A stretch of DNA of 7,215 bases from an uncultured Eggerthellaceae bacterium (GCA_902497215.1 CABVEH010000057.1:1-7215), one strand, 5' to 3'; shown: positions 1-6,706, counted from the stretch's first letter. Notes: generated by a model not told the origin, from the sequence alone. Numbers and translations are program-made.

Positions 1-1
1 C

Positions 2-433
2 AACGTGCGCCCCACGGGCAAGTCGAAGCAGCAGGCCGAGAAGGAGAAGGTGGACATCCGCCTGTACAGGGTCATCTACCAGGCCATTGAGGACATCAAC
101 GCGGCACGCGTGGGCCTTCTGTCGCCCGACATCGTCGAGGAGGACACCGGCATCGCCGAGGTGCGCGAGACGTTCAAGGTCCCCAAGGCGGGCACCATCG
201 CCGGCAGCTACGTCGTGGAAGGCGAGCTGCACCGCGACGACAAGGTGCGCGTCGTGCGCGACGGCACCGTCATATTCGAGGGCGCCATCAGCTCGCTTCG
301 CCGCTTCAAGGACGACGTCACGAGCGTGAGGTCGGGCTACGAGTGCGGCATCGGCATCGAGAAGTTCCAGGACATCAAGGTGGGCGACACCATCGAAGGA
401 TATGTCGTCAAGGAAGTCGAGCGTACCGAATAG
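2..433 (+). CDS. infB: Translation initiation factor IF-2, C-terminal fragment
   Basis: The gene is cut by the left edge; 143 codons and the stop remain, read in frame from position 2. IF-2 is the GTPase that brings initiator fMet-tRNA to the 30S subunit and promotes subunit joining in the cytoplasm. The visible part starts at the end of domain C1 (NVRPTGKSK, then [16 protein letters not shown]) and continues through domain C2, the beta-barrel that binds fMet-tRNA. Family hallmarks include [55 protein letters not shown], and the terminal [17 protein letters not shown]. The GTP-binding domain lies outside the window. It is the upstream member of the operon with rbfA, as in many bacteria. I see no sign of decay. 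The identity is secure; the true start cannot be seen. Confidence 0.97.
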   Translation, partial: NVRPTGKSKQQAEKEKVDIRLYRVIYQAIEDINAARVGLLSPDIVEEDTGIAEVRETFKVPKAGTIAGSYVVEGELHRDDKVRVVRDGTVIFEGAISSLRRFKDDVTSVRSGYECGIGIEKFQDIKVGDTIEGYVVKEVERTE

Positions 434-445
434 GTCTTCCATGCC

Positions 446-538
446 GGTCTGCTTGCCGTTCAAAGCGGCCAAGGCCTCGCACGCGGCGCAGCAAGGCCGC
501 TTTGCTCGGTCTCGGCCGCGTTTCTCGACAAGCAGATC
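446..538 (+). promoter_or_regulatory. Candidate structured RNA (pseudoknot) between infB and rbfA
   Basis: Three pairings can form at once in the transcript. The outer stem pairs 446-455 with 529-538 (10 pairs, one G-U). The inner stem pairs 461-470 with 495-504 (10 Watson-Crick pairs, CAAAGCGGCC with GGCCGCTTTG). Loop bases 481-487 (ACGCGGC) pair with 515-521 (GCCGCGT), giving 7 Watson-Crick pairs in H-type pseudoknot geometry with connecting loops of 10, 7 and 10 nt. GGCCGC at 514-519 could instead compete for 465-470, so a two-state switch is possible. No U-run follows the inner stem directly; a six-T run at 553-558 lies 15 nt past the outer stem, so this is not a standard intrinsic terminator. 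The pairings are seen; a function in regulating or processing the rbfA transcript is inference. GC-rich sequence raises the chance of accidental pairing. Confidence 0.45.
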
Positions 539-571
539 CGCCATGAAAGCCCTTTTTTCGAAAGAGGAAGA

Positions 572-955
572 ATGAAGCAGGGAAACAGGAAGGTCGACGA
601 ACAGGCCAGGGAGACCATAGCCAGCATCCTGCTGTTCGACGTGTCCGACCCAAGGCTCGACCTGGTCACCATAACAGGGTGCAAGGTCAGCTACGACCGG
701 GCGTACTGCGACGTCTTCTACACCGTCGACCCGGAAAGGTACGAGTCGACCGCCGAAGCGCTCGAGGCATCCAAGGGGCATATAAGGTCGGTGATGGCGA
801 AGAAGCTGCACTGGCGGAAGGCACCCCTGCTCAGGTTCCATCTCGACGAGACGGTCGACGTCGCCGAAAGGATGGGACGCGCGCTAGAGCATGAGAAGGG
901 CAGGCTTTCCGAAGACGCTGCAACCGAGGAGGAACCCGAGGACGCGCGGCGATGA
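572..955 (+). CDS. rbfA: 30S ribosome-binding factor A
   Basis: RbfA is a small single-domain KH-type protein that binds the 30S subunit near the 5' helix of 16S rRNA. It assists late 30S maturation, classically under cold shock. The 127-residue product is a usual length. Family signatures are the N-terminal helix with QARETIASILLFDVSDPRL (about 11-29), the strand VTITGCKVSYDRAYCDVFYTV (32-52), and KLHWRKAPLLRFHLDETVD (78-96) with the conserved basic-aromatic region and FxLDET. The last 15 or so residues form an acidic, probably disordered tail (EEEPED). The ATG at 572 is preceded by AGAGGA at 563-568, rather close to the start; no better start lies upstream. The stop overlaps the nrnA start as ATGA (952-955), which points to translational coupling. 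Confidence 0.96.
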   Translation: MKQGNRKVDEQARETIASILLFDVSDPRLDLVTITGCKVSYDRAYCDVFYTVDPERYESTAEALEASKGHIRSVMAKKLHWRKAPLLRFHLDETVDVAERMGRALEHEKGRLSEDAATEEEPEDARR

Positions 956-1944
956 CGGCTACGCCCCAGACCAATACGACCTTGCAGGAAATTTCCCGTG
1001 CGCTGGCGAAATGCGACAGCGTCGCGATATGCGGGCACGTCAATCCCGACGGCGACTGCATAGGGTCCACGCTCGGGCTTGCCTGCGCCCTTTGGGCAGC
1101 GGGCAAGGAGGCGCATCCCCTGGTTGCGGACGACGAACCCTTGGACTCCTCTTTCTCCTTCATGCCCGGTTTTCATAAGATGGTCCCCGCCTCCTCGTTC
1201 GAAGGAAGCGTTGACGCGTTCGTCGTGGTGGACGCGCCCAACGGGGAGCGGATCGGGCATGCTGCAGAAGAGTTGAAGAATCGCGCTCCGTTGACCGTCA
1301 CGATCGACCACCATGCAGCCCCCGAACGGCACAGCATGCTGAGCTACACCGACCCCGACAGCGCCAGCACCACTCTTCTCGTCTGGGAGGTCGCCAAGCA
1401 TTTGGGCGTCGATTCCGACGCTTCCGGAATGCGTGACGTCGCGACGTGCTGCTATTCGGGCCTGGTGACCGACACAGGCCGCTTCATGCACCAGAACACC
1501 AACGTCGAGGCCTTCATGGCGGCGGCGCAGATGGCCGCCTGCGGAATCGATGTCGCCCATATCTCCGAATGCCTGTTCCAGAGCAGGACCGAGGCGTCCG
1601 TGAAGCTTGACGCCATAGCGGTCGACCGCATGCGTCCCGTAGGGGCGCATGCGCTGCTCAGCTGGCTCACGCTCGCCGACATGGACGCACTGGGCGCAAG
1701 CAAGCACGACGCCGAGAACGCGATCGCCCCCATAAGGTCCATAGCCGGGTTCCAGGTGGCCTGCCTTCTCAAGGAGCGCGAAGACTGCGTGCGTGGAAGC
1801 CTTCGTGCCAAGGACGACACCGACGTCGCCGCCATCGCACGCGAGTTCGGCGGGGGAGGGCATAAGGCCGCAGCCGGCTTCACCTTGGAATGCGGCATCG
1901 ACGAGGCCGTCTCCGTCATGGAAGAGCGGCTGTCCGGGCTGTAG
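952..1944 (+). CDS. nrnA: DHH-family bifunctional oligoribonuclease / pAp phosphatase
   Basis: NrnA-type enzymes degrade 2-5 nt RNA fragments to mononucleotides and often dephosphorylate 3'-phosphoadenosine 5'-phosphate (pAp) to AMP. They replace Orn in many Gram-positive bacteria. The 330-aa protein has the full DHH/DHHA1 layout: motif I GHVNPDGD (28-35), the motif II aspartate in VVVDAPN (D94), the DHH triad at 119-121 in VTIDHHAAPE, the fourth aspartate in SGLVTDTGRF (D174), and the C-terminal substrate-binding loop FGGGGHKAAAG (299-309). All expected Mn-binding residues are present, so the enzyme should be active. The ATG at 952 overlaps the rbfA stop by four bases; GAGGA at 938-942 is a reasonable ribosome-binding site. 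Its place between rbfA and truB is a common Gram-positive arrangement. Whether nanoRNase or pAp phosphatase activity dominates cannot be read from the sequence. Confidence 0.94.
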   Translation: MTATPQTNTTLQEISRALAKCDSVAICGHVNPDGDCIGSTLGLACALWAAGKEAHPLVADDEPLDSSFSFMPGFHKMVPASSFEGSVDAFVVVDAPNGERIGHAAEELKNRAPLTVTIDHHAAPERHSMLSYTDPDSASTTLLVWEVAKHLGVDSDASGMRDVATCCYSGLVTDTGRFMHQNTNVEAFMAAAQMAACGIDVAHISECLFQSRTEASVKLDAIAVDRMRPVGAHALLSWLTLADMDALGASKHDAENAIAPIRSIAGFQVACLLKEREDCVRGSLRAKDDTDVAAIAREFGGGGHKAAAGFTLECGIDEAVSVMEERLSGL

Positions 1945-1958
1945 CCTGCGCCGGTGAG

Positions 1959-1985
1959 AAAGGCTGCATGCTTTGAAGCGAGGGG
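1959..1985 (+). promoter_or_regulatory. Two possible ribosome-binding sites deciding the truB start
   Basis: AAAGG at 1959-1963 lies 9 nt before a TTG at 1973. AGGGG at 1981-1985 lies 8 nt before an in-frame TTG at 1994 and 14 nt before an in-frame ATG at 2000. The conserved TruB fold begins only at VLGVVKPSG (from 2003), so homology does not choose between them. I used 1973 because it gives the fullest frame with good spacing, but 1994 or 2000 would give a more standard short N-terminus. Confidence 0.4.
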
Positions 1986-2977
1986 ATTCGGGCTTGAGCA
2001 TGGTGCTGGGCGTCGTCAAGCCCAGCGGCATGTCTTCCCATGACGTGGTCTCCAGGGTCCGCAGGGGCCTCGGAGAGAAGAGGGTGGGACACGCGGGCAC
2101 GCTCGACCCGTTCGCGAGCGGCGTGCTGCCCGTGCTCGTCGGCCCTGCCACCCGTCTCGACAAGTACGTCACCGAGCATGACAAGTCATACGTTGCCGAC
2201 ATAGCGCTCGGTGCCTCCACGGCAACCGACGACCGTTGCGGCGAGGTTCTGCGCACCGCACCCGTTCCCCCGTCCGCATACGACCCTGGTTTCGCTTCCG
2301 AGGCACTCGACGCCTTCGTCGGGAAGTCGATGCAGATGCCGCCAGCCTACTCTGCCATAAAAGTCGGCGGGAAGAAGGCGTGCGACGAGGCGCGGAAGGG
2401 GAACCTCATAAAGCTGGAGCCGAGGCCTATCGAGGTGTATTCGGCACAGCTGCTTGGCATCGAGGACAAGGAGGACGTCGTCGTCTGGTGCGTCGACTTC
2501 CATGTGTCTAAAGGGACGTACGTCCGCGCCCTGGCGCGCGACGTAGGGAGGAAGGTAGGGGTGCCGGCCCATCTTGCGGAACTGGAAAGGAAGCGTGTCG
2601 GCTGCATCGGCATCGAGGACTGCCTCCCGCTCGACGACATCGACTCGCTTCGTGCGAACGCCCAGATCGACCCCGTCAGGCTCTTGGGCATGAGGGTGCT
2701 GTTCGCAGACGAAGAGCAGTCCGCAATGGTGCGCAACGGCCGCGGGATAGACCCCTCCCGGTCACGGATGTACGAGTTCTGCGGCAGCCGTCCCGACAAT
2801 GGGTGCTCGTGCATGCCAGCGTTCGTCGAAAGCCACGCGCCTCTAGAAGACGGCGAGCTTGTGGCCGTCGTGTCGTCGAACAGGCTTTCCGCGGTGTACC
2901 GCTACGATCCTGCAAGGCGCATGCTCGTCGCCGACTGCGTATTCCAGGTGGAGGTGAGCCGTGGCGCAGACATTTGA
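1973..2977 (+). CDS. truB: tRNA pseudouridine(55) synthase TruB
   Basis: TruB isomerises U55 to pseudouridine in the T-loop of nearly all tRNAs and also acts as a tRNA chaperone. From the TTG at 1973 the product is 334 aa. The N-terminal motif is KPSGMSSHDVVSRVRR (16-31). The catalytic aspartate is D45 in VGHAGTLDPFASGVLPV. Further conserved blocks are KSYVADIALGASTATDD (71-87), QMPPAYSAIKVGGKKACDEAR (121-141) and SKGTYVRALARDVG (179-192). The C-terminal PUA-like region (about 240-334) keeps NGRGI (255-259) and DGELVAVV, but contains an extra stretch with three cysteines (C270, C278, C280). The start is uncertain (TTG 1973, TTG 1994 or ATG 2000). It lies 28 nt after nrnA and its last 17 bases overlap ribF, so it sits inside the operon. 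The catalytic set looks intact. Confidence 0.95.
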   Translation: MKRGDSGLSMVLGVVKPSGMSSHDVVSRVRRGLGEKRVGHAGTLDPFASGVLPVLVGPATRLDKYVTEHDKSYVADIALGASTATDDRCGEVLRTAPVPPSAYDPGFASEALDAFVGKSMQMPPAYSAIKVGGKKACDEARKGNLIKLEPRPIEVYSAQLLGIEDKEDVVVWCVDFHVSKGTYVRALARDVGRKVGVPAHLAELERKRVGCIGIEDCLPLDDIDSLRANAQIDPVRLLGMRVLFADEEQSAMVRNGRGIDPSRSRMYEFCGSRPDNGCSCMPAFVESHAPLEDGELVAVVSSNRLSAVYRYDPARRMLVADCVFQVEVSRGADI

Positions 2978-3884
2978 CCTAGGAGAAGCGGTTTCTGCCA
3001 AGGCGCTGAAGGGCGCTGCGTGCGCAATCGGAGTGTTCGACGGAGTGCATCTGGGACACAGGCTCCTTATCGACGGGATGGTCGAATCTTCGAGGCAGTC
3101 AGGGTCGCCGTCGGCGATCGTCACCTTCGACATAGACCCGGACGAACTCTTCGACAAAGGCTCCCTCAAGAAGCTTCAATCCAACGAAGAAAGGCTGCGG
3201 ATGCTTGGCGGCCTCCAGGCCGACTTCGTCGTCGTGATCCCATTCACGCGGGAGTTCGCCTCCTTGCCTCCGGAAAGGTTCCTGGACGAAGTCCTTGGCG
3301 GCCTGGGCGTGTCGAGCGTTTTCGTCGGAAGCGACTTCAAGTTCGGTTCGAAGGCGGCAGGGGACGTCGCGATGCTTTCCAACTGGGGAGACGCGAACGA
3401 CGTCGACGTCTCGGTCGCAGGCCTGCTGGAGGTCGACGGCATTCCGGCAAAGTCGACCAACATCCGGCGCTTCCTCGGCGAAGGCAATGTTCGTGAGGCC
3501 AGGAAGCTGCTAGGCAGGAACTATTCCTTCGAAGGAGACGTGTCGAAGGGCCGCGGCGAGGGGATGCAGATGGGGTTCGCCACCGCCAACCTCAACGTTC
3601 CCGACGACAGGCTCATCCTTGCCGACGGAGTCTACGGAGGATACGGCACCGTCGACGGGAAGAGGTACAAGGCGGCCATTTCCGCAGGAGTGCCTCCGAC
3701 CTTCGCCTCGCGAAGCAAGGACAACCTGGAGGTGCATCTTCTCGGTTTCTCAGGCGACCTTTACGGAAGGCGGCTGCGGGTGGAATTCGCCGAGTGGCTG
3801 CGGCCTCTGATCGAGTTCGAGAGCGTCGACGAGCTGGCGAACACGGTGCAGGCCAACATCGCCTGGATAGAGGAGAACCTGTAG
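2961..3884 (+). CDS. ribF: Bifunctional riboflavin kinase / FAD synthetase
   Basis: RibF phosphorylates riboflavin to FMN and then adenylylates FMN to FAD. The 307-aa protein shows both modules. The N-terminal FAD synthetase (nucleotidyltransferase fold, about 1-170) has GVFDGVHLGH (24-33), VGSDFKFG (122-129) and the STNIRRFL block (165-172). The C-terminal riboflavin kinase (about 183-307) has GRNYSFEGDVSKGRGEGMQMGFATANL (185-211), GVYGGY, and LEVHLLGFSGDLYG with the expected catalytic Glu at E257. Two departures stand out. The usual FDPHP block of the synthetase module reads FDIDP (56-60), losing its histidine, and the kinase motif PTAN reads ATAN (207-210). The GTG start at 2961 lies inside truB (17-nt overlap), with GGAGG at 2950-2954 six bases upstream. 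It is the last gene of the operon. Kinase activity looks safe; synthetase activity is probable. Confidence 0.95.
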   Translation: MAQTFDLGEAVSAKALKGAACAIGVFDGVHLGHRLLIDGMVESSRQSGSPSAIVTFDIDPDELFDKGSLKKLQSNEERLRMLGGLQADFVVVIPFTREFASLPPERFLDEVLGGLGVSSVFVGSDFKFGSKAAGDVAMLSNWGDANDVDVSVAGLLEVDGIPAKSTNIRRFLGEGNVREARKLLGRNYSFEGDVSKGRGEGMQMGFATANLNVPDDRLILADGVYGGYGTVDGKRYKAAISAGVPPTFASRSKDNLEVHLLGFSGDLYGRRLRVEFAEWLRPLIEFESVDELANTVQANIAWIEENL

Positions 3885-3886
3885 AA

Positions 3887-3911
3887 GCCTGGGTGCAGGC
3901 CGCCTAGCGGC
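3887..3911. terminator. Small hairpins at the convergent ribF / helicase ends
   Basis: The ribF stop (3882-3884) and the helicase stop (3904-3906 on the minus strand) are separated by 19 nt. A stem GCCT/AGGC (3887-3890 with 3897-3900) and a tight stem GCCGC/GCGGC (3899-3903 with 3907-3911, loop CTA) lie here; they overlap by two bases and exclude each other. The loop of the second is the helicase stop triplet. Neither is followed by a T-run on either strand, so bidirectional termination here is a guess from position rather than a clear intrinsic terminator. Confidence 0.25.
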
Positions 3912-5418
3912 GCCCGCGAAGCCCCGAGCTCTTGAAGCCTGGACGCCTGGAACCCTGCTGCGAGGATCCGTTGCGCTTCGGCCTTTTGGGAGCCCGCGAC
4001 TTCCCCGAGGCCTGGCCGCGCGCCTTCTTGTCGCGGCTCGACTCCTTCGAACCGGCGGCATTGCCCGAACTCTTGTAGCCAGGACGTCTTTCGCTGCGCT
4101 GTTTGGATGCCTTCTTCGAATCGCCGGAACCCTTCGAGTCCTGCTTCTTCGAACCCTTCTTCTGCTTGGAGTTCCGCAAGTCCCCCCAGCCTTCGTAGTT
4201 GTATCCTGCCGGCTGCTTCGCAGCCTTCCCTGCGCCCTTCTTCGACTTCTGCTTGCCCTTCCGCGACGCCTTTCCGAGTATGGACATGTCTATGTCGTAG
4301 CTGTCCATGCGCATCACGGGGATCTCCTTGTTCAGGAGCTTCTCGATCGCCTGCAGCGACTTCAGGGAGTTTCCGCTGACGAACGAGACGGCGAAGCCTT
4401 CGTGGCCTGCGCGGCCCGTCCTTCCGATGCGATGTATGTAGTCCTCGGCCATGTCGGGAAGGTCGTAGTTCACGACGTAGTCGACCGACGGTATGTCGAT
4501 GCCGCGCGCGAGCACGTCCGTGGCCACGATGACGCCCGCCTTGCCCTTGCGGAAGCTGTTGAGCGCCTCGCGGCGCTGGCCCTGCGTGCGGTCGGAATGG
4601 ATGAGCGCCACCTTGTAGCCGGCGTCATTGAGCATCTTCGCCACGCCCTCGGCGCGCGCCTTCGTCCTGGCGAACACTATGACGCGGTCGTGGCCCTTCT
4701 CGTCGAGGAGGCATTTCAGCAGCTCGGGCTTTTCCTTCTGGGACACGGGAAGGAGGTACTGGTCGACTATCTTCGACGTCTCGCCGCGCTGGGCGATCTG
4801 TATGACCTCGGGGTCGTCCAGCAGGCCTGCAAGGTTGTTGCGGACGCTCTTGTCTATGGTCGCCGAGAACAGGAGCGTCTGCCTTTCCTCGGGCACCTGC
4901 TCGACTATGCGCCTGACATCGGGAAGGAAGCCCATGTCCAGCATGCGGTCGGCCTCGTCAAGCACGAGGACCTCGATGTTCGAAAGGTTCACCACTCCAC
5001 GCTGCATCAGGTCGCAGAGCCGCCCGGGGGTTGCGATCAGCACGTCGGTGCCTGCGCGAAGCTCCCTGATCTGCGGGCCGTATGGCTTGCCCCCGTACAG
5101 CACGGTGGTGTACTGTCCGCACGCCTTCGCAACCTTGTAGCTTACGAACGCGATCTGCTCGGCAAGCTCGCGGGTGGGCGTGACCACCAGTATGCGTGGC
5201 CCTCTGGGGCCTCTCTTGAGCTTCTTGAGGCTGCTGACGGTGGGAAGCAGGAAGGCCGCCGTCTTGCCGGTGCCGGTGCTTGCCGCGGCGATGACGTCGC
5301 GTCCTGCGAGCACGGCGGGGATGGCCTGTTCCTGCACAGGCGTTGGATTCTCGTAACCGAGCCTTTTGACGGCCTCGAGCGCGCCTTTGCCAAGACCCAG
5401 GTTTGAAAACGATGCCAT
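3904..5418 (-). CDS. DEAD-box ATP-dependent RNA helicase, RhlE-like, with basic tail
   Basis: This ATP-driven RNA-unwinding enzyme probably acts in ribosome assembly or mRNA turnover. All helicase motifs are present in the 504-aa product: F4 and TPVQ (26-29) of the Q motif, motif I ASTGTGKT (46-53), Ia PTRELA (81-86), Ib TPGR (130-133), II DEAD (154-157), III SAT (185-187), IV VIVFART (246-252), V ATDVLARGID (299-308) and VI HRIGRTGRAG (329-338). The wording around motif II (VLDEADRMLDMGFLPDVRRI) is closest to the RhlE group. Residues from about 383 to 504 form a low-complexity Lys/Ser/Gly/Arg tail, likely a disordered RNA-binding extension, with RRPGYKSSG (444-452) and RRPGFKSSG (491-499) as a repeat. 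The ATG at 5418 has AAAGGAAG just upstream. It follows fabH by 26 nt on the same strand, so co-transcription is likely. The exact RhlE/DeaD/CshA assignment is open, so no symbol is given. Confidence 0.95.
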   Translation of the reverse strand: MASFSNLGLGKGALEAVKRLGYENPTPVQEQAIPAVLAGRDVIAAASTGTGKTAAFLLPTVSSLKKLKRGPRGPRILVVTPTRELAEQIAFVSYKVAKACGQYTTVLYGGKPYGPQIRELRAGTDVLIATPGRLCDLMQRGVVNLSNIEVLVLDEADRMLDMGFLPDVRRIVEQVPEERQTLLFSATIDKSVRNNLAGLLDDPEVIQIAQRGETSKIVDQYLLPVSQKEKPELLKCLLDEKGHDRVIVFARTKARAEGVAKMLNDAGYKVALIHSDRTQGQRREALNSFRKGKAGVIVATDVLARGIDIPSVDYVVNYDLPDMAEDYIHRIGRTGRAGHEGFAVSFVSGNSLKSLQAIEKLLNKEIPVMRMDSYDIDMSILGKASRKGKQKSKKGAGKAAKQPAGYNYEGWGDLRNSKQKKGSKKQDSKGSGDSKKASKQRSERRPGYKSSGNAAGSKESSRDKKARGQASGKSRAPKRPKRNGSSQQGSRRPGFKSSGLRGRR

Positions 5419-5444
5419 GTTCTTCCTTTCGCGCGTGCCGAGCG

Positions 5445-6653
5445 CTAGAGCCTTATCGCCGCAGCACCCGAGGTTAGGCCGCCTCCGAAGGCGACGAGCA
5501 CCACTATGTCGCCCTTGGAGACCTTGCCCGACTGCAACGCCTCGACGAACGCCATGGGGAGGCAGGACGAGCTGGTGTTGCCGGTGTGGTCGATGGACAC
5601 CTGGAACATATCCAAAGGAAGGTCGAGCCTCTTCGCGGCGAACTCGATGATCCTCAGGTTCGCCTGGTGCGGGATTATCGCCTTCACCTCGTCGAGGGAT
5701 ATTCCGGCCCTGGACACGGCTTCGAGCACGGCATGCTCCATGGCCTTCGCGGCGAACTTGAACACCTTCTGCCCGTGCATGTATATGACCTGCTCCGGTC
5801 CGCCATGCATGGCGCGGTCGTCTATGTCGAACAGCGCCTCAATGCGCCTCGCCGCAGGGTCGCATGGAAGCCCGAGCGAGGCGATGTACGAGTAGTCGAC
5901 GCTCTTCGGGTCGGGACACGCCTCGTCATGGGCCGCCTTGGCGGCCTCGTCGCACACGACGCCCGACTCGTCGAACGGGATGGGGGAGGCGAAGACGTGC
6001 TTGCAGGTGAGGGCGTTGGAATCGTCGTCGTCGTTTTTCAGGTAAGACGACAGGACGCCCTGCTCGCTGTCCCTCCATTCGAGGACCATCGCGCCCGCGC
6101 CGTCGCCGAACAGCACGCAGGTGTTCCTGTCCTGCCAGTCGGTGAGCCGGGTGAGCCTTTCGGCGCTTACCACGAGGGCGCGGTCGTACCTGTTGCCAGA
6201 CGCCCCCGTGCCGCCATGCGAGGCCGCCATCATGGCCTCGGCCACCGATAGCCCGTATATGAAGCCGGTGCAGGCCGCGTTCACGTCGAAGGCGACGGCC
6301 GAATCGAGGCCCAGCAGCTTCTTGACGGCTGCCGCGTTCGAAGGGACGAGGACGTCGGGCGTGACCGTGGTGAGCACGACGAGGTCGATGCTGGACGGGT
6401 CGATGGGCGCATAGCACACCCCGCAGCTTTCCACGGTTGCGCCCTCGCCTGGTTCGTACGACGTTCCCAAAGCCTGGGCGGCGGCGGATGCGGCGAGGTC
6501 GAGCAGAGACTCGTTCACGGAGATGCGTCTGGACGATATCCCCGTGCGGCTGACGATCCATTCGTCGCTGGTCTGGACGAGCTTCTCCAAGTCCTCGTTT
6601 CGGACCTCCAGGCCAGGCACGGCCTTCCCGAATCCAATCGCGCATGCGCCCAC
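5445..6653 (-). CDS. fabH: Beta-ketoacyl-ACP synthase III, enlarged form
   Basis: FabH condenses acyl-CoA (acetyl-CoA or a branched primer) with malonyl-ACP, the first step of type II fatty-acid synthesis. The Cys-His-Asn triad is intact: C128 in NAACTGF, H329 in IIPHQANLRII and N359 in DHTGNTSSS. The CoA-site block TSDEWIVSRTGI (28-39) places W32 and R36 at the same numbers as in E. coli FabH. The C-terminus GGGLTSGAAAIRL fits the family. At 402 aa it is about 80 residues longer than the usual 310-330. The extra length sits at about 65-88 and 205-285, and these segments carry six cysteines. The start is a GTG at 6653 with GGAGG (6660-6664, minus strand) six bases upstream. No other fab genes are adjacent; the next gene on the strand is the RNA helicase. 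A specialised KAS III with altered primer use cannot be excluded. Confidence 0.93.
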   Translation of the reverse strand: MGACAIGFGKAVPGLEVRNEDLEKLVQTSDEWIVSRTGISSRRISVNESLLDLAASAAAQALGTSYEPGEGATVESCGVCYAPIDPSSIDLVVLTTVTPDVLVPSNAAAVKKLLGLDSAVAFDVNAACTGFIYGLSVAEAMMAASHGGTGASGNRYDRALVVSAERLTRLTDWQDRNTCVLFGDGAGAMVLEWRDSEQGVLSSYLKNDDDDSNALTCKHVFASPIPFDESGVVCDEAAKAAHDEACPDPKSVDYSYIASLGLPCDPAARRIEALFDIDDRAMHGGPEQVIYMHGQKVFKFAAKAMEHAVLEAVSRAGISLDEVKAIIPHQANLRIIEFAAKRLDLPLDMFQVSIDHTGNTSSSCLPMAFVEALQSGKVSKGDIVVLVAFGGGLTSGAAAIRL

Positions 6654-6679
6654 GGCAATCCTCCATTTTTAAACGTAGA

Positions 6680-6706
6680 CAGATGGCTTTTATGATACCA
6701 GATGGC
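6680..6706. repeat. 8-bp direct repeat flanking the fabH -10
   Basis: CAGATGGC occurs at 6680-6687 and again at 6699-6706 (GCCATCTG on the minus strand), with 11 bp between copies and a 19-bp period. The -10 candidate lies between them. Tandem same-orientation sites straddling a promoter resemble a repressor operator, but the spacing is not a whole number of helical turns. The identity of any binding protein is unknown. Confidence 0.45.
6692..6700 (-). promoter_or_regulatory. fabH: Candidate extended -10 promoter of fabH
   Basis: Read on the minus strand, the bases TGG directly precede TATCAT, a TGn extended -10 with five of six consensus bases. The -10 hexamer is 6692-6697. No good -35 is seen 17 bp upstream, which is acceptable for an extended -10 promoter. 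The start of transcription would fall near 6685, leaving a leader of about 30 nt before the GTG at 6653. The surrounding bases are clearly more AT-rich than the genes. This is inferred from consensus only. Confidence 0.45.

Noticed and set aside
461..504. Intrinsic terminator after infB
   Set aside because: The stem is strong, but the loop is 24 nt and GCTCGG, not a T-run, follows it; the downstream genes appear to belong to the same operon.
718..2256. 512-codon open frame on the minus strand
   Set aside because: It lies opposite rbfA, nrnA and the truB start, all of which have clear family motifs. Long antisense frames are expected in GC-rich coding DNA, and its product resembles no family.
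4402..5406. 334-codon open frame on the plus strand
   Set aside because: It is opposite the DEAD-box helicase, whose motifs are all in the minus-strand frame.
6022..6033. Four tandem TCG triplets inside fabH (possible phase-variable repeat)
   Set aside because: They encode an Asp run (DDDD is residues 208-211) in frame; a trinucleotide unit cannot shift the frame and four copies are within normal for GC-rich coding DNA.
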